From: JADFSZ01 sp022560555 [NCBI: PVC group bacterium]
GTDB lineage: Bacteria; GCA-001730085; JADFSZ01
NCBI GenBank assembly: GCA_022560555.1
Contig: JADFSZ010000062.1
Location: 1-8,946 of the forward strand
Reading direction: 5' to 3'
Length of the DNA: 8,946 nucleotides
How positions within the stretch are numbered: position 1 is the first letter of the stretch; each line of letters opens with the position of its first letter. The notes under the pieces were generated by a model. It saw only the letters and a program-made list of their open reading frames with translations. It searched no databases and had not been told where the DNA came from. This document shows, piece by piece, positions 1-7,198 of the stretch. A program made the position numbers and the translations under genes.

Positions 1-1082
1 GTAACCTTGACAGATCCTGATTGACACACACGTCCTAAATCATTGCGACCTAAATCAACAAGCATAATGTGTTCCGCCCGCTCTTTTTCATCGGCCAAAA
101 GTTCCTTAACAAGCTTTTGGTCATCTTTATCCGTTTTACCCCGGCCCCGCGTGCCGGCAATAGGACGAACCTGAGCAACATCTCCGTTTAATGTCACCAT
201 AATTTCCGGAGAGGATCCAATCAAAGTCAAACCGGGGTAATCCAAATAAAACATATAGGGGGAAGGATTGATTGTTCGAAGCGTTCGATAAATGTCAAAT
301 GGATGACATGTGATTTTTTTGGAAAGCACCTGCGAAAGAACTACCTGAAGGATATCCCCGTTTTTAATATATTTTTTGCACTTGAGAACCGCCTTTTCAT
401 ATGCTTTTTTTGAAAAGTTTGATTTTAGTTTCCCGGTAGACTTTGAACTTTTAATTTCCGAAAGAGCGTTAGGGGACATACGGATACGGCGCATCACTTG
501 ATGAATCCTTTTCACCGCTTGGTCATAGGCTTTTCGGGGGCGTGACGATTCCAGCTCAGCGTGGGATACAACCTGCATTTTTCTTTTAGCATGATCAAAA
601 ACAATAACCACATCGTATAGAACAAAATACAAGTCAAAGACGTCTATCAAATCTTTGTTTTGGTCCGGTATATCTTCTAAAAAGCGTATATAATCGTAAG
701 CGACATATCCAACGGCTCCGCCGCAAAAAGACGGAAGATGCGGATCGGGAACATATTGGAAGGTACGAAACACATCTTTCATGATCTTCAAAGGACGTGT
801 ATTCACGACGATTTTTTCTTTCTTCTTTTTGGTCAATATCTCGGCATCACGCCCCTTACTCCGGAATACCATTTTGGAATCGCATCCAATAAAGGAGAAA
901 CGCCCCACATGCGCTCCGCCTTCGACGCTCTCCAGCAAAAAAGAGTAGGGATTTTCTTTGGAAATTTTCTTATACACAGATACGGGTGTCTCCATATCCG
1001 CCAGCATTTCAATATACACGGGTATCGTCTTGCCCTTTCGTGCTTTTTTAAGAAAATCAGAATATCCGGGATATATATTCAT
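1..1082 (-). CDS. trpE: Anthranilate synthase component I (3' end outside window)
   Basis: This is the chorismate-binding subunit, which converts chorismate and glutamine-derived ammonia to anthranilate, the first step of tryptophan synthesis in the cytoplasm. The window holds the first 360 residues of an expected 490-500; the C-terminal catalytic end lies beyond base 1. The feedback motif LLES-X10-S is intact at residues 49-63, and NPSPYMF (272-278), a second part of the tryptophan pocket, is also present, so the enzyme is probably inhibited by tryptophan. Catalytic-domain signatures are PIAGTRGRG (307-315) and ERAEHIMLVDLGRNDLGRV (334-352). The ATG at 1082 is chosen because the N-terminus (GYSDFLKKARKGKTIPVY) aligns with the usual TrpE start. 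Only a weak Shine-Dalgarno (AAGAG) precedes it. It begins 14 bases after the HTH-membrane gene, which suggests cotranscription, and there is no room for a trp attenuator in that gap. The feedback motif and overall form argue for TrpE over PabB. Confidence 0.96.
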   Translation of the reverse strand, partial: MNIYPGYSDFLKKARKGKTIPVYIEMLADMETPVSVYKKISKENPYSFLLESVEGGAHVGRFSFIGCDSKMVFRSKGRDAEILTKKKKEKIVVNTRPLKIMKDVFRTFQYVPDPHLPSFCGGAVGYVAYDYIRFLEDIPDQNKDLIDVFDLYFVLYDVVIVFDHAKRKMQVVSHAELESSRPRKAYDQAVKRIHQVMRRIRMSPNALSEIKSSKSTGKLKSNFSKKAYEKAVLKCKKYIKNGDILQVVLSQVLSKKITCHPFDIYRTLRTINPSPYMFYLDYPGLTLIGSSPEIMVTLNGDVAQVRPIAGTRGRGKTDKDDQKLVKELLADEKERAEHIMLVDLGRNDLGRVCQSGSVKV

Positions 1083-1096
1083 ATTGCTCTTACGAT

Positions 1097-1396
1097 TTAT
1101 GAAACGATTTTAAAAATAAAGTAAATGCATGCAATGATTAAAAGCGTGAAAATGATGTAAATATCGCTGTACTTCCAAAAATCGCTCAATCGGTTAATCA
1201 TTCCTCCATACCGGAATTTATATAATGCTCCTTCGCGATTTTTAAAGCGTTCGATTTCTTCGCGGTCAAACCGGAGGATCTTCCCCGCAACTTTATAGGC
1301 CTTGATCTTTTTTTGGCGAACCATTTTTTTAAAATTTCGATGACTCAAGTTCAAATATTCTGCCGCTTCATCCAAACTGATATATTTTTTGCGCAT
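1097..1396 (-). CDS. Small HTH (excisionase/MerR-like) protein with C-terminal membrane helix
   Basis: The 99-residue product has two visible parts. Residues 4-53 look like an HTH_17-type (excisionase/MerR-like) winged helix: ISLDEAAEYLNLSHRNFKKM forms the two helices, AYKVAGKILRF the wing, and DREEIERFKN the last helix. After a basic linker (about 54-76), residues 78-97 form one strongly hydrophobic segment (DIYIIFTLLIIACIYFIFKI) ending two residues before the C-terminus, so the protein is probably tail-anchored with the HTH in the cytoplasm. An AGAGGT Shine-Dalgarno lies 8 bases before the ATG. It sits between a bactofilin carrying a similar HTH and trpE, probably in one transcript. I do not recognise a named family for the whole protein. 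Possible roles are tethering DNA to the membrane or, as with RodZ and MreB, binding a cytoskeletal partner through the HTH. The architecture is clear; the function is inference. Confidence 0.85.
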   Translation of the reverse strand: MRKKYISLDEAAEYLNLSHRNFKKMVRQKKIKAYKVAGKILRFDREEIERFKNREGALYKFRYGGMINRLSDFWKYSDIYIIFTLLIIACIYFIFKIVS

Positions 1397-1430
1397 AACA
1401 CCAAACCTCTTAGTCGCATTCTTATTGAGG

Positions 1431-1457
1431 GATGGGGATGATTATCAATCCACCATC
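1431..1457 (-). promoter_or_regulatory. Hairpin in the leader of the HTH-membrane gene
   Basis: On the minus strand GATGGTGGAT and ATCCCCATC pair over nine base pairs with one bulged T around an eight-base loop (TGATAATC). It lies in the 126-base gap after the bactofilin-HTH gene, about 35 bases before the next start codon. No T-run follows it, so it is not a classical terminator. It could be an RNA processing or stability element, or chance. The rest of this gap shows no convincing promoter or gene. Confidence 0.3.
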
Positions 1458-1522
1458 ACATAAATAGCTTACCGGTCATCCATGGATAGGACAGGTCGTG
1501 GCCCCTTAAAGAACCCTTCACC

Positions 1523-2056
1523 TTATTTACGTAGTTCCGATTCAGTGACCCACGCATCAATACGAGAACGATTAAATTCCCAATGATCCTCTCTCTGAAC
1601 AGCAGGGATTTTTCCTTTTTGCGCCCATTGGTTGAGTGTTTTGGGATCAATTTCCAGATACGTACACACTTCGGCTTCGGACATCAAACTATGTCCTTTC
1701 GTCCCGCCTTCTTTCGACATCATGTCGCACCGGCCGTGGAAATAAGCGCCGTCTTCAATACTGATTTTCGGAGTATGGATATCCCCTTCGACACGCGCGG
1801 TGGATGTCAACCGTACACGAATAGACGCCGTGATCGTTCCTTTCACGCGGCCTCCGATTTCCACTTCATCCCCGTCAATCGTTGCTGTCACAACGGATTT
1901 AGGACCGACAATCAACAGACCTTTTGTGATCAATTCTCCGTCAAAACTCCCGTTGATCTTAAGATTAACGGAATCCTTAAATGTCAATTTCCCCTGCATA
2001 TCCGCATTGATATCCAAAAACTTTTCCTCTTGTACCGGCTCATGTCTTCTTGCCAT
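1523..2056 (-). CDS. Bactofilin fused to a C-terminal helix-turn-helix domain
   Basis: This is a 177-residue two-domain protein. Residues 13-112 are a bactofilin (polymer-forming cytoskeletal, formerly DUF583) domain: repeated beta-helix rungs such as LKINGSFDGELITKGLLIVG, VEIGGRVKGTITAS and ARVEGDIHTPKISIEDGAYF, ending in the typical GRCDM. Bactofilins polymerise without nucleotide into filaments that scaffold cell-shape, polar or chromosome-organising proteins. Residues 123-175 form an HTH_17-like domain (MSEAEVCTYLEIDPKTLNQW, wing REDHWEFNR, final helix SRIDAWVTE). Ordinary bactofilins have only the core plus short disordered tails. No membrane segment is visible, and the N-terminus (MARRHEPVQEEK) is charged. 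A purine-rich Shine-Dalgarno (AAAGGGGA) lies 5 bases before the ATG, and the start is only 17 bases after the kinase stop, so the two are almost certainly cotranscribed. The fold assignments are firm; whether the HTH binds DNA or protein is unknown. Confidence 0.9.
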   Translation of the reverse strand: MARRHEPVQEEKFLDINADMQGKLTFKDSVNLKINGSFDGELITKGLLIVGPKSVVTATIDGDEVEIGGRVKGTITASIRVRLTSTARVEGDIHTPKISIEDGAYFHGRCDMMSKEGGTKGHSLMSEAEVCTYLEIDPKTLNQWAQKGKIPAVQREDHWEFNRSRIDAWVTESELRK

Positions 2057-2073
2057 ACGAGTCCCCTTTCTCT

Positions 2074-3543
2074 TTATGGGTTGATAACAGATGTTTCTTC
2101 TTTGTCCGAAAATACCGGAAGTTCAATGGTAACACAGGTCCCTTTATTCACCTCACTTTCAAGCTTAACAGTTCCACCGTGTTCCTGAACAACACGCGCC
2201 ACGGTCGTGAGGCCAAGTCCGATATTGGCTTCCTTCTTCGAATAAAATAGATCAAACACATAAGCGCGTTCGTTTTCGGGTATACCGCATCCCGTATCGC
2301 AAAATTTGAGAAGAAATTTCTCTTCATCCAATTTCTTTGTCTCGATCTTAAAAACACCCCCTTGAGACATAGCCTCTTTCGCGTTCATGATAATATTAAT
2401 AAGAGCTTGTTCGACTGAATTCTCATCCAGCAAGATTTGAGGAATGGATTGGTCAAATTCAGTCTGTATTTCGATCCCATGACACGCTAGCTCATGATCC
2501 GTAAGAGCCAAGGCTTTATTGATCACATCGTGAATATTACACCGCCGTGAAACATACTCTTTTCCTCCTGCAAACATGGACACATCACGGATAATCTCAA
2601 GAACCTTGTTTAGATATTCTTGGACAATGCGCAGATTTTTAACAACATACTCCGGAACCTTCTCAGGCTCAATTTTTGACAATAGATATTCGACCCTGCC
2701 ATAAACGGATGTGAGCGGATTATTGAGATTGTGCGCCAGCGTCATGGTGATATCTCCCAACAAGGTGTTTTTCGAAGACGACAGCAATCGATTTTGCAAC
2801 CTCACCCTCTTGGTTACTTCATCAAACAGCAAAACTACGGAATCGCTTCCTTCCGTCGCGACAAGAGGGAAACAACGGACATTAAAAAACCGTCTTTGGG
2901 CTTGAGGCGCAGAGGTTTTATAGGAAACATTGTTCAGAGTATATACAATGTTTTTCTCGCAAACATAATCAACGATTTCATTGACAAAATTCGAACGAAA
3001 ACCGCTCATAAATTCCGATACAGAATCCCCGATATCTTTCGAGGTAACTGAAAAGAAATCCCGTGCTTTTTTATTGAGTGACAAAATCCGGCAATCACGA
3101 TTCAGGCAAAAAAGAGCACTGTCAATACTATCCAGAACCCGGATTTGAAAATCCATTAATTCTTTGATTCGCAAAAGCGCCTGAATTTTAGCAATCAACA
3201 CATCATTTATAAAGGGCTTGGTAACGTAATCATCAGCCCCGACATCCAAGCCGGTGATTTGATCGGCTGTTTCCGATTTGGCCGTTAACATCAAGACGGG
3301 AACGAATCGATTCCCTTCCATCGTTTTCATCTTTTTACATACCTCTGTCCCGGGAATATCAGGAAGCATCAAATCTAAAATCACAAGATGAATATGATCA
3401 TGCGTACGAACCATATCCACGGCTTCTTCTCCTGTTTGGGCCTGCAAAATACAATATCCTTCCCCCTCAAGCAGCATTTTTAAAAGTTCCTGGGAGTCCG
3501 GATCGTCTTCAACGACCAAGAGGGTTGGAGGGATGATATTCAT
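2074..3543 (-). CDS. Soluble hybrid sensor histidine kinase (REC-PAS-HisKA-HATPase_c)
   Basis: A 489-residue cytosolic signalling protein. An N-terminal receiver (about 6-128) has acidic residues E12-D13-D14, phosphoacceptor D57 in VILDLMLP, T87 and K109 in YVTKPF. A PAS-like region follows (about 130-245), then a HisKA helix with H271 in LAHNLNNPLTS, and an ATPase domain with N-box N383/N387, G1 box DTGCGIP (416-422), F-box FDLFYSKK and G2 GLGL (442-445). It has no membrane helix and no DNA-binding output domain. It should take phosphate at D57 from another kinase, or sense a cytosolic ligand, and signal through H271. Asn replaces the usual Glu/Asp after the histidine. ATG 3543 is preferred over an in-frame GTG at 3585 because it puts the receiver's first strand at the normal distance and leaves about 54 bases of leader after the predicted promoter, against about 12. 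It is the first gene of the unit that continues into bactofilin-HTH. Its partner regulator is not in the window. Confidence 0.92.
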   Translation of the reverse strand: MNIIPPTLLVVEDDPDSQELLKMLLEGEGYCILQAQTGEEAVDMVRTHDHIHLVILDLMLPDIPGTEVCKKMKTMEGNRFVPVLMLTAKSETADQITGLDVGADDYVTKPFINDVLIAKIQALLRIKELMDFQIRVLDSIDSALFCLNRDCRILSLNKKARDFFSVTSKDIGDSVSEFMSGFRSNFVNEIVDYVCEKNIVYTLNNVSYKTSAPQAQRRFFNVRCFPLVATEGSDSVVLLFDEVTKRVRLQNRLLSSSKNTLLGDITMTLAHNLNNPLTSVYGRVEYLLSKIEPEKVPEYVVKNLRIVQEYLNKVLEIIRDVSMFAGGKEYVSRRCNIHDVINKALALTDHELACHGIEIQTEFDQSIPQILLDENSVEQALINIIMNAKEAMSQGGVFKIETKKLDEEKFLLKFCDTGCGIPENERAYVFDLFYSKKEANIGLGLTTVARVVQEHGGTVKLESEVNKGTCVTIELPVFSDKEETSVINP

Positions 3544-3587
3544 TTGCTTTGGATATTTGACGGACACAAAAAATCCTATCGGCACGA

Positions 3588-3656
3588 ATTTATCAACTAC
3601 TTTAGTATATATTTAAACTATGCGAAAGACAATGCTTTTTTAATATATTGATAAAT
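3588..3656. repeat. 9-bp inverted repeat bracketing the kinase promoter
   Basis: ATTTATCAA at 3588-3596 and its exact complement TTGATAAAT at 3648-3656 lie with their centres 60 bp apart, about six helical turns. They flank the predicted -35/-10 pair, and the downstream arm covers the expected transcription start. They could be operator half-sites allowing looping, but the region is AT-rich and chance is a real alternative. Confidence 0.3.
3604..3632 (-). promoter_or_regulatory. Predicted sigma-70-type promoter for the kinase-bactofilin-HTH unit
   Basis: On the minus strand TTGTCT (3627-3632, 4/6 to consensus) is followed after exactly 17 bases by TATACT (3604-3609, 5/6). The DNA just upstream of the -35 (ATATATTAAAAAAG) is A/T-rich, like an UP element. 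Transcription would begin near 3597, about 54 bases before the ATG at 3543. This is the best promoter-like sequence I see in the window and marks the start of a unit separate from dnaE. Confidence 0.55.
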
Positions 3657-3675
3657 CAGAACTTAGGATCTAAAT

Positions 3676-3718
3676 AAGCCGATGGGGCCTTTGGCCGGAT
3701 GTCTCTCAGGCCCGGCTT
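3676..3718 (-). terminator. Possible terminator hairpin overlapping the dnaE stop
   Basis: On the minus strand AAGCCG-GGCCT (3708-3718) can pair with AGGCC and CGGCTT (3686-3690 and 3676-3681), giving 5 plus 6 base pairs with a four-base bulge. The loop itself can form GGCC-AAA-GGCC. The dnaE TGA lies inside the structure. Only a short TTATTT-like tail follows, so termination would be imperfect. Its place between dnaE and the next promoter supports the reading. Confidence 0.35.
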
Positions 3719-6700
3719 GAGCTCGGGAGCACTTGGGGGGCATTTCGCTCGGGGACGTATACAATACTGTCCGCGCCTAAAACTTCATGGATTTCTTCCA
3801 TAAACTTTTCGCTCGGAATGATGGAATAGTTTTGAGACGTCTTCAGGCGAATCTTCTCGTCTCCGTGCCTTACATTAATCAAAACGGGACACGCACCGCG
3901 ATGAACCTCCAACAAGTTCTTAACATAATCCAATCGATCCTGCTCGATATCCTTTGAAATATTCAGAACGACTTCTTTTGTGAATTTGGCGCAGATTTCA
4001 CCAAGAACAAAGACGTCTGTTACAATCAACTGAGCTTCATCATTCCTAATATCCACACGGCCGACTAAGCATAATGGTAAATCTTCTTTAAGTATATTTT
4101 TCACACGCTCAAAAACACTGGGGAACACAACAGCCGGATAAGAGCCCCCAAGGTCCTCGAGAGTCAAAAAAGCCATCCGATCGTTTCTCTTTGTTGTCAC
4201 AATTCGCGTGCTCGTAATCAACCCGCATGTGGTCACTTCGGCGCTGGCGTTTTGATACGCCCTCAGTTTGTCTGATGATAGGAACCCGTACATCCTCATG
4301 ATTTTAGAAAACCGCATGAGAGGGTGCCCCGTGACGTAAAAACCAAGGACCTCCTTTTCACAGGCCAACTTTTCCGCGTCGGCCCACTCGGGGACCTTCG
4401 GCATTTGATAGAGTTCCTGCTCAAAAATCTGTTCTTCATCATCTTTGCCGAACAGTGTCATCTGTCCATGTTTTTTTTCCGATTGAATTTTCTGCGCAAC
4501 TTCCATGGCATGATCCACAGCCGCGTACAAACTCGCGCGCTGAGGGTTCAACGAATCGAACGAGCCGCATTTGATCAAACTTTCAATCACTCGTTTATTA
4601 ACAAGACGCAATTGATTGCGCTCACAAAAATCATACAAAGAACGAAACTTTTCATGCGTTTTTCGAGCCTGAATGATGGAATCCACCGCAGTTTCTCCCA
4701 CATTTTTAACGGCAGCCAAGCCAAAACGGATTCCTTCCTTCACAACGGTAAATTTTGCGTAACTTTCGTTAATACACGGCGGTAAAACTTCAATTCCGTT
4801 TTCACGGCATTCATCAATATATTCAACAATTTTATCCGTGTTCCCCAATTCGCTGTCAAGCAGCGCAGCCATAAACTCTACCGGATAATTGGCTTTGAGA
4901 TACGCGGTTTGATAGGAGATCAACGCGTAAGCCGCACTATGGGATTTATTAAATCCATAGCCTGCGAATTGAAGAATGTCATCAAAGATTTTTTCAGCCG
5001 TTTCTTTTTTGACACCATTCTCGACGGCACCGTCAATAAATTTCATCCGGCTTTGGTCCATCACTTCCGGAATCTTTTTACTGATAGCCCGGCGAAAAAT
5101 ATCAGCTTCCGCGAGACTGAAGTTTCCGATATGGTTGACAATCTGCATCACCTGTTCCTGATAAAGCATAATCCCGTAAGTATTTTTAAGGATAGGCTCT
5201 TCTAAAGGCGTTTTATATTTGATGGGGATTTTCTTATGTTTTCTATTAATAAAATCTGAAAGCATATTCATCGGCCCCGGTCGATAAAGAGCAATGAGGG
5301 CGATGATTTCCTCAAAGCCCTCAATTCCCATTCTTTTCATAAGAGAACGCATCCCTGAGCTTTCAAGCTGAAACACCCCAAGAGTTTTCCCTTCGTTCAA
5401 GAGAGTAAAGGCCAAGGGGTCATCCAACGGAATCTTTCTGATATCGATATCAATGCCACGGGTTCTTTTGACAATAACAGTCGTATCCTCTATGACAGTT
5501 AGTGTTTTTAATCCAAGAAAATCCATTTTTAAAAGCCCGATTTTCTCAACGGAACTCATGTCATATTGCGTGGTCACCACATTATCTTTTCCGCGAAATA
5601 ACGGCGTGTTTTCTGTCAGGGGCGTTTCACTGATAACAATACCGGCCGCATGCGTAGACGCGTGCCGGGTGAGCCCTTCAAGATTGATCGCGTAATCCAA
5701 ATGGTTCCTGTACGTTTCATTCGTGATATACAACTCTTTTAATTCAGGAACTTTTTCAATGGCTTCTTTAATTGTAATATTAAGTTCAGTCGGAATCATT
5801 TTGGCAATACGATCCACATCCGAAAGAGGAATCCCCAATACACGGCCTACATCACGCACAGACGCTTTCGCGGCCATGGTCCCAAACGTGATGATCTGTG
5901 CTACACGATCAGCCCCGTATTTTTCCGTAACATATTTAATAATCTCTCCCCTTCTCTCGTAACAAAAATCAATATCTATGTCCGGCATACTAATGCGATT
6001 GTCGTTGAGGAATCTCTCAAAGAGAAGATCATATTTCAGGGGATCAATATCCGTAATATCCAAAGTGTAGGCAACAATACTGCCTGCGGCCGACCCACGG
6101 CCCGGCCCGACCGGAACTCCTTGGCTTTTGGCATAATAAATCAAATCCCATGTGATAAGAAAATAATCAACAAAACCCATTTTTTTAATCACTTGAAACT
6201 CGCGCTCAAGCCTTTCTAAGATGGCGGGATTTTGCGTGTAATCAGATCCGTATTTTTTCTTTATGCCTTCTAGACATAATTCATAAAGAAACTCTTCAGG
6301 CTTTTGTTTTCCTTCCATCGGATATTTCGGCAAATGATACGTCTTCATATCCAACTCAAGATTACATCTTTCGGCAATTTTGATCGTGTTGGCCGTGGCT
6401 CCCTTAAAAGAAGAAAACATCGTCTTCATTTCGTCCGGGCTCTTAAAATAGAACTCCTGTGTTTGGAATTTCAACCTTTTTTCATCCGAAACCATACTGC
6501 CCGTTTGAATACACAAAAGAATATCATGCGCCATATGATCCTCACGATTCGTATAATGGACATCGTTCGAGGCCACCATCGGCAAACCCGTTTTTTTGGC
6601 AATCTCTCTCAATCCTTCGTTCACCTTTTTTTGAAGAGAAATGGAGTGATCATGAAGTTCCAGATAAAAATTCCCGTCTCCGTACAGCATAGCGAATTTT

Positions 6701-7191
6701 TTGGATAGTTCCTCCGCTTCACGCAGCTCGTCATTTATAACGAGTGACGGTACGTTTCCTCTCAAACATCCTGACAGAGCAATGAGCCCTTCATGATATT
6801 TTTCCAGAAGCTCCATATCGATCCGCGGACGATAATAATATCCTTCAAGATATCCATAGCTGGATAAACGCATGAGATTGCGGTACCCTTCCTCATTGCG
6901 GGCCAGCATCGTGAAATGGTAATAGGGTTTTTCGCCCAATTTGGATTTTTTTTCAAACCGGCTTCTGGGCGCCACATAAAATTCACATCCCACTATCGGT
7001 TTGATTCCGTGTTTGACAGCCGTTTGATAAAATTTCACGGCCCCGAACATACTCCCATGATCCGTGAGTGCCAAGGCCGGCATTTTGTATTCTTTGGCTT
7101 TCTTGACAAGGTCCTCAATGCGGGAAGCCCCATCTAAGAGGCTGTATTCACTATGGACATGCAGATGAACAAAATCAGAGTGGGTGTGCAT
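3706..7191 (-). CDS. dnaE: DNA polymerase III alpha subunit
   Basis: This is the replicative polymerase catalytic subunit, 1161 residues, close to the family norm of about 1160. The PHP domain (about 5-280) opens with VHLHVHSEYSLLDG and keeps what look like all nine metal ligands: H9, H11, D20, H45, E70, H92, C142, D210, H212. E. coli DnaE has lost several of these. The C-family palm has GPGRGSAAGS (362-371), catalytic D406 and D408 in PDIDIDF, and D557 in LKMDFLGL. A helix-hairpin-helix region (about 800-880) precedes a clamp-binding motif QMTLF (910-914), an OB fold (about 985-1063) and a C-terminal tail domain. The frame stays open to 7290, but ATG 7191 is chosen because the PHP domain begins eight residues later and the extra 33 residues are translated repeat DNA. 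No good Shine-Dalgarno precedes ATG 7191. It follows guaA after 288 bases and may have its own promoter. The family assignment is essentially certain. Confidence 0.98.
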   Translation of the reverse strand: MHTHSDFVHLHVHSEYSLLDGASRIEDLVKKAKEYKMPALALTDHGSMFGAVKFYQTAVKHGIKPIVGCEFYVAPRSRFEKKSKLGEKPYYHFTMLARNEEGYRNLMRLSSYGYLEGYYYRPRIDMELLEKYHEGLIALSGCLRGNVPSLVINDELREAEELSKKFAMLYGDGNFYLELHDHSISLQKKVNEGLREIAKKTGLPMVASNDVHYTNREDHMAHDILLCIQTGSMVSDEKRLKFQTQEFYFKSPDEMKTMFSSFKGATANTIKIAERCNLELDMKTYHLPKYPMEGKQKPEEFLYELCLEGIKKKYGSDYTQNPAILERLEREFQVIKKMGFVDYFLITWDLIYYAKSQGVPVGPGRGSAAGSIVAYTLDITDIDPLKYDLLFERFLNDNRISMPDIDIDFCYERRGEIIKYVTEKYGADRVAQIITFGTMAAKASVRDVGRVLGIPLSDVDRIAKMIPTELNITIKEAIEKVPELKELYITNETYRNHLDYAINLEGLTRHASTHAAGIVISETPLTENTPLFRGKDNVVTTQYDMSSVEKIGLLKMDFLGLKTLTVIEDTTVIVKRTRGIDIDIRKIPLDDPLAFTLLNEGKTLGVFQLESSGMRSLMKRMGIEGFEEIIALIALYRPGPMNMLSDFINRKHKKIPIKYKTPLEEPILKNTYGIMLYQEQVMQIVNHIGNFSLAEADIFRRAISKKIPEVMDQSRMKFIDGAVENGVKKETAEKIFDDILQFAGYGFNKSHSAAYALISYQTAYLKANYPVEFMAALLDSELGNTDKIVEYIDECRENGIEVLPPCINESYAKFTVVKEGIRFGLAAVKNVGETAVDSIIQARKTHEKFRSLYDFCERNQLRLVNKRVIESLIKCGSFDSLNPQRASLYAAVDHAMEVAQKIQSEKKHGQMTLFGKDDEEQIFEQELYQMPKVPEWADAEKLACEKEVLGFYVTGHPLMRFSKIMRMYGFLSSDKLRAYQNASAEVTTCGLITSTRIVTTKRNDRMAFLTLEDLGGSYPAVVFPSVFERVKNILKEDLPLCLVGRVDIRNDEAQLIVTDVFVLGEICAKFTKEVVLNISKDIEQDRLDYVKNLLEVHRGACPVLINVRHGDEKIRLKTSQNYSIIPSEKFMEEIHEVLGADSIVYVPERNAPQVLPSSSRA

Positions 7192-7198
7192 AAAAATA

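Noticed and set aside
738-1124. Plus-strand open frame of 128 codons.
   Set aside because: It lies antisense to trpE, whose reading frame is clearly conserved.
1397-1450. TTGATA / ATAAGA as a promoter for the HTH-membrane gene.
   Set aside because: The -10 match is poor and the -35 lies within the hairpin. It is too weak to list as a feature.
1456-1650. Minus-strand open frame of 64 codons overlapping the end of bactofilin-HTH.
   Set aside because: It is out of frame with the HTH coding region, and its translation has no domain features.
1583-2188. Plus-strand open frame of 201 codons.
   Set aside because: It is antisense to the bactofilin-HTH gene and the end of the kinase gene and shows no recognisable domain.
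3544-3585. GTG start at 3585 for the histidine kinase.
   Set aside because: No Shine-Dalgarno precedes it, it leaves only about 12 bases of leader after the predicted promoter, and the receiver domain fits ATG 3543.
4324-4785. Plus-strand open frame of 153 codons.
   Set aside because: It is antisense to dnaE coding sequence and has no recognisable motif.
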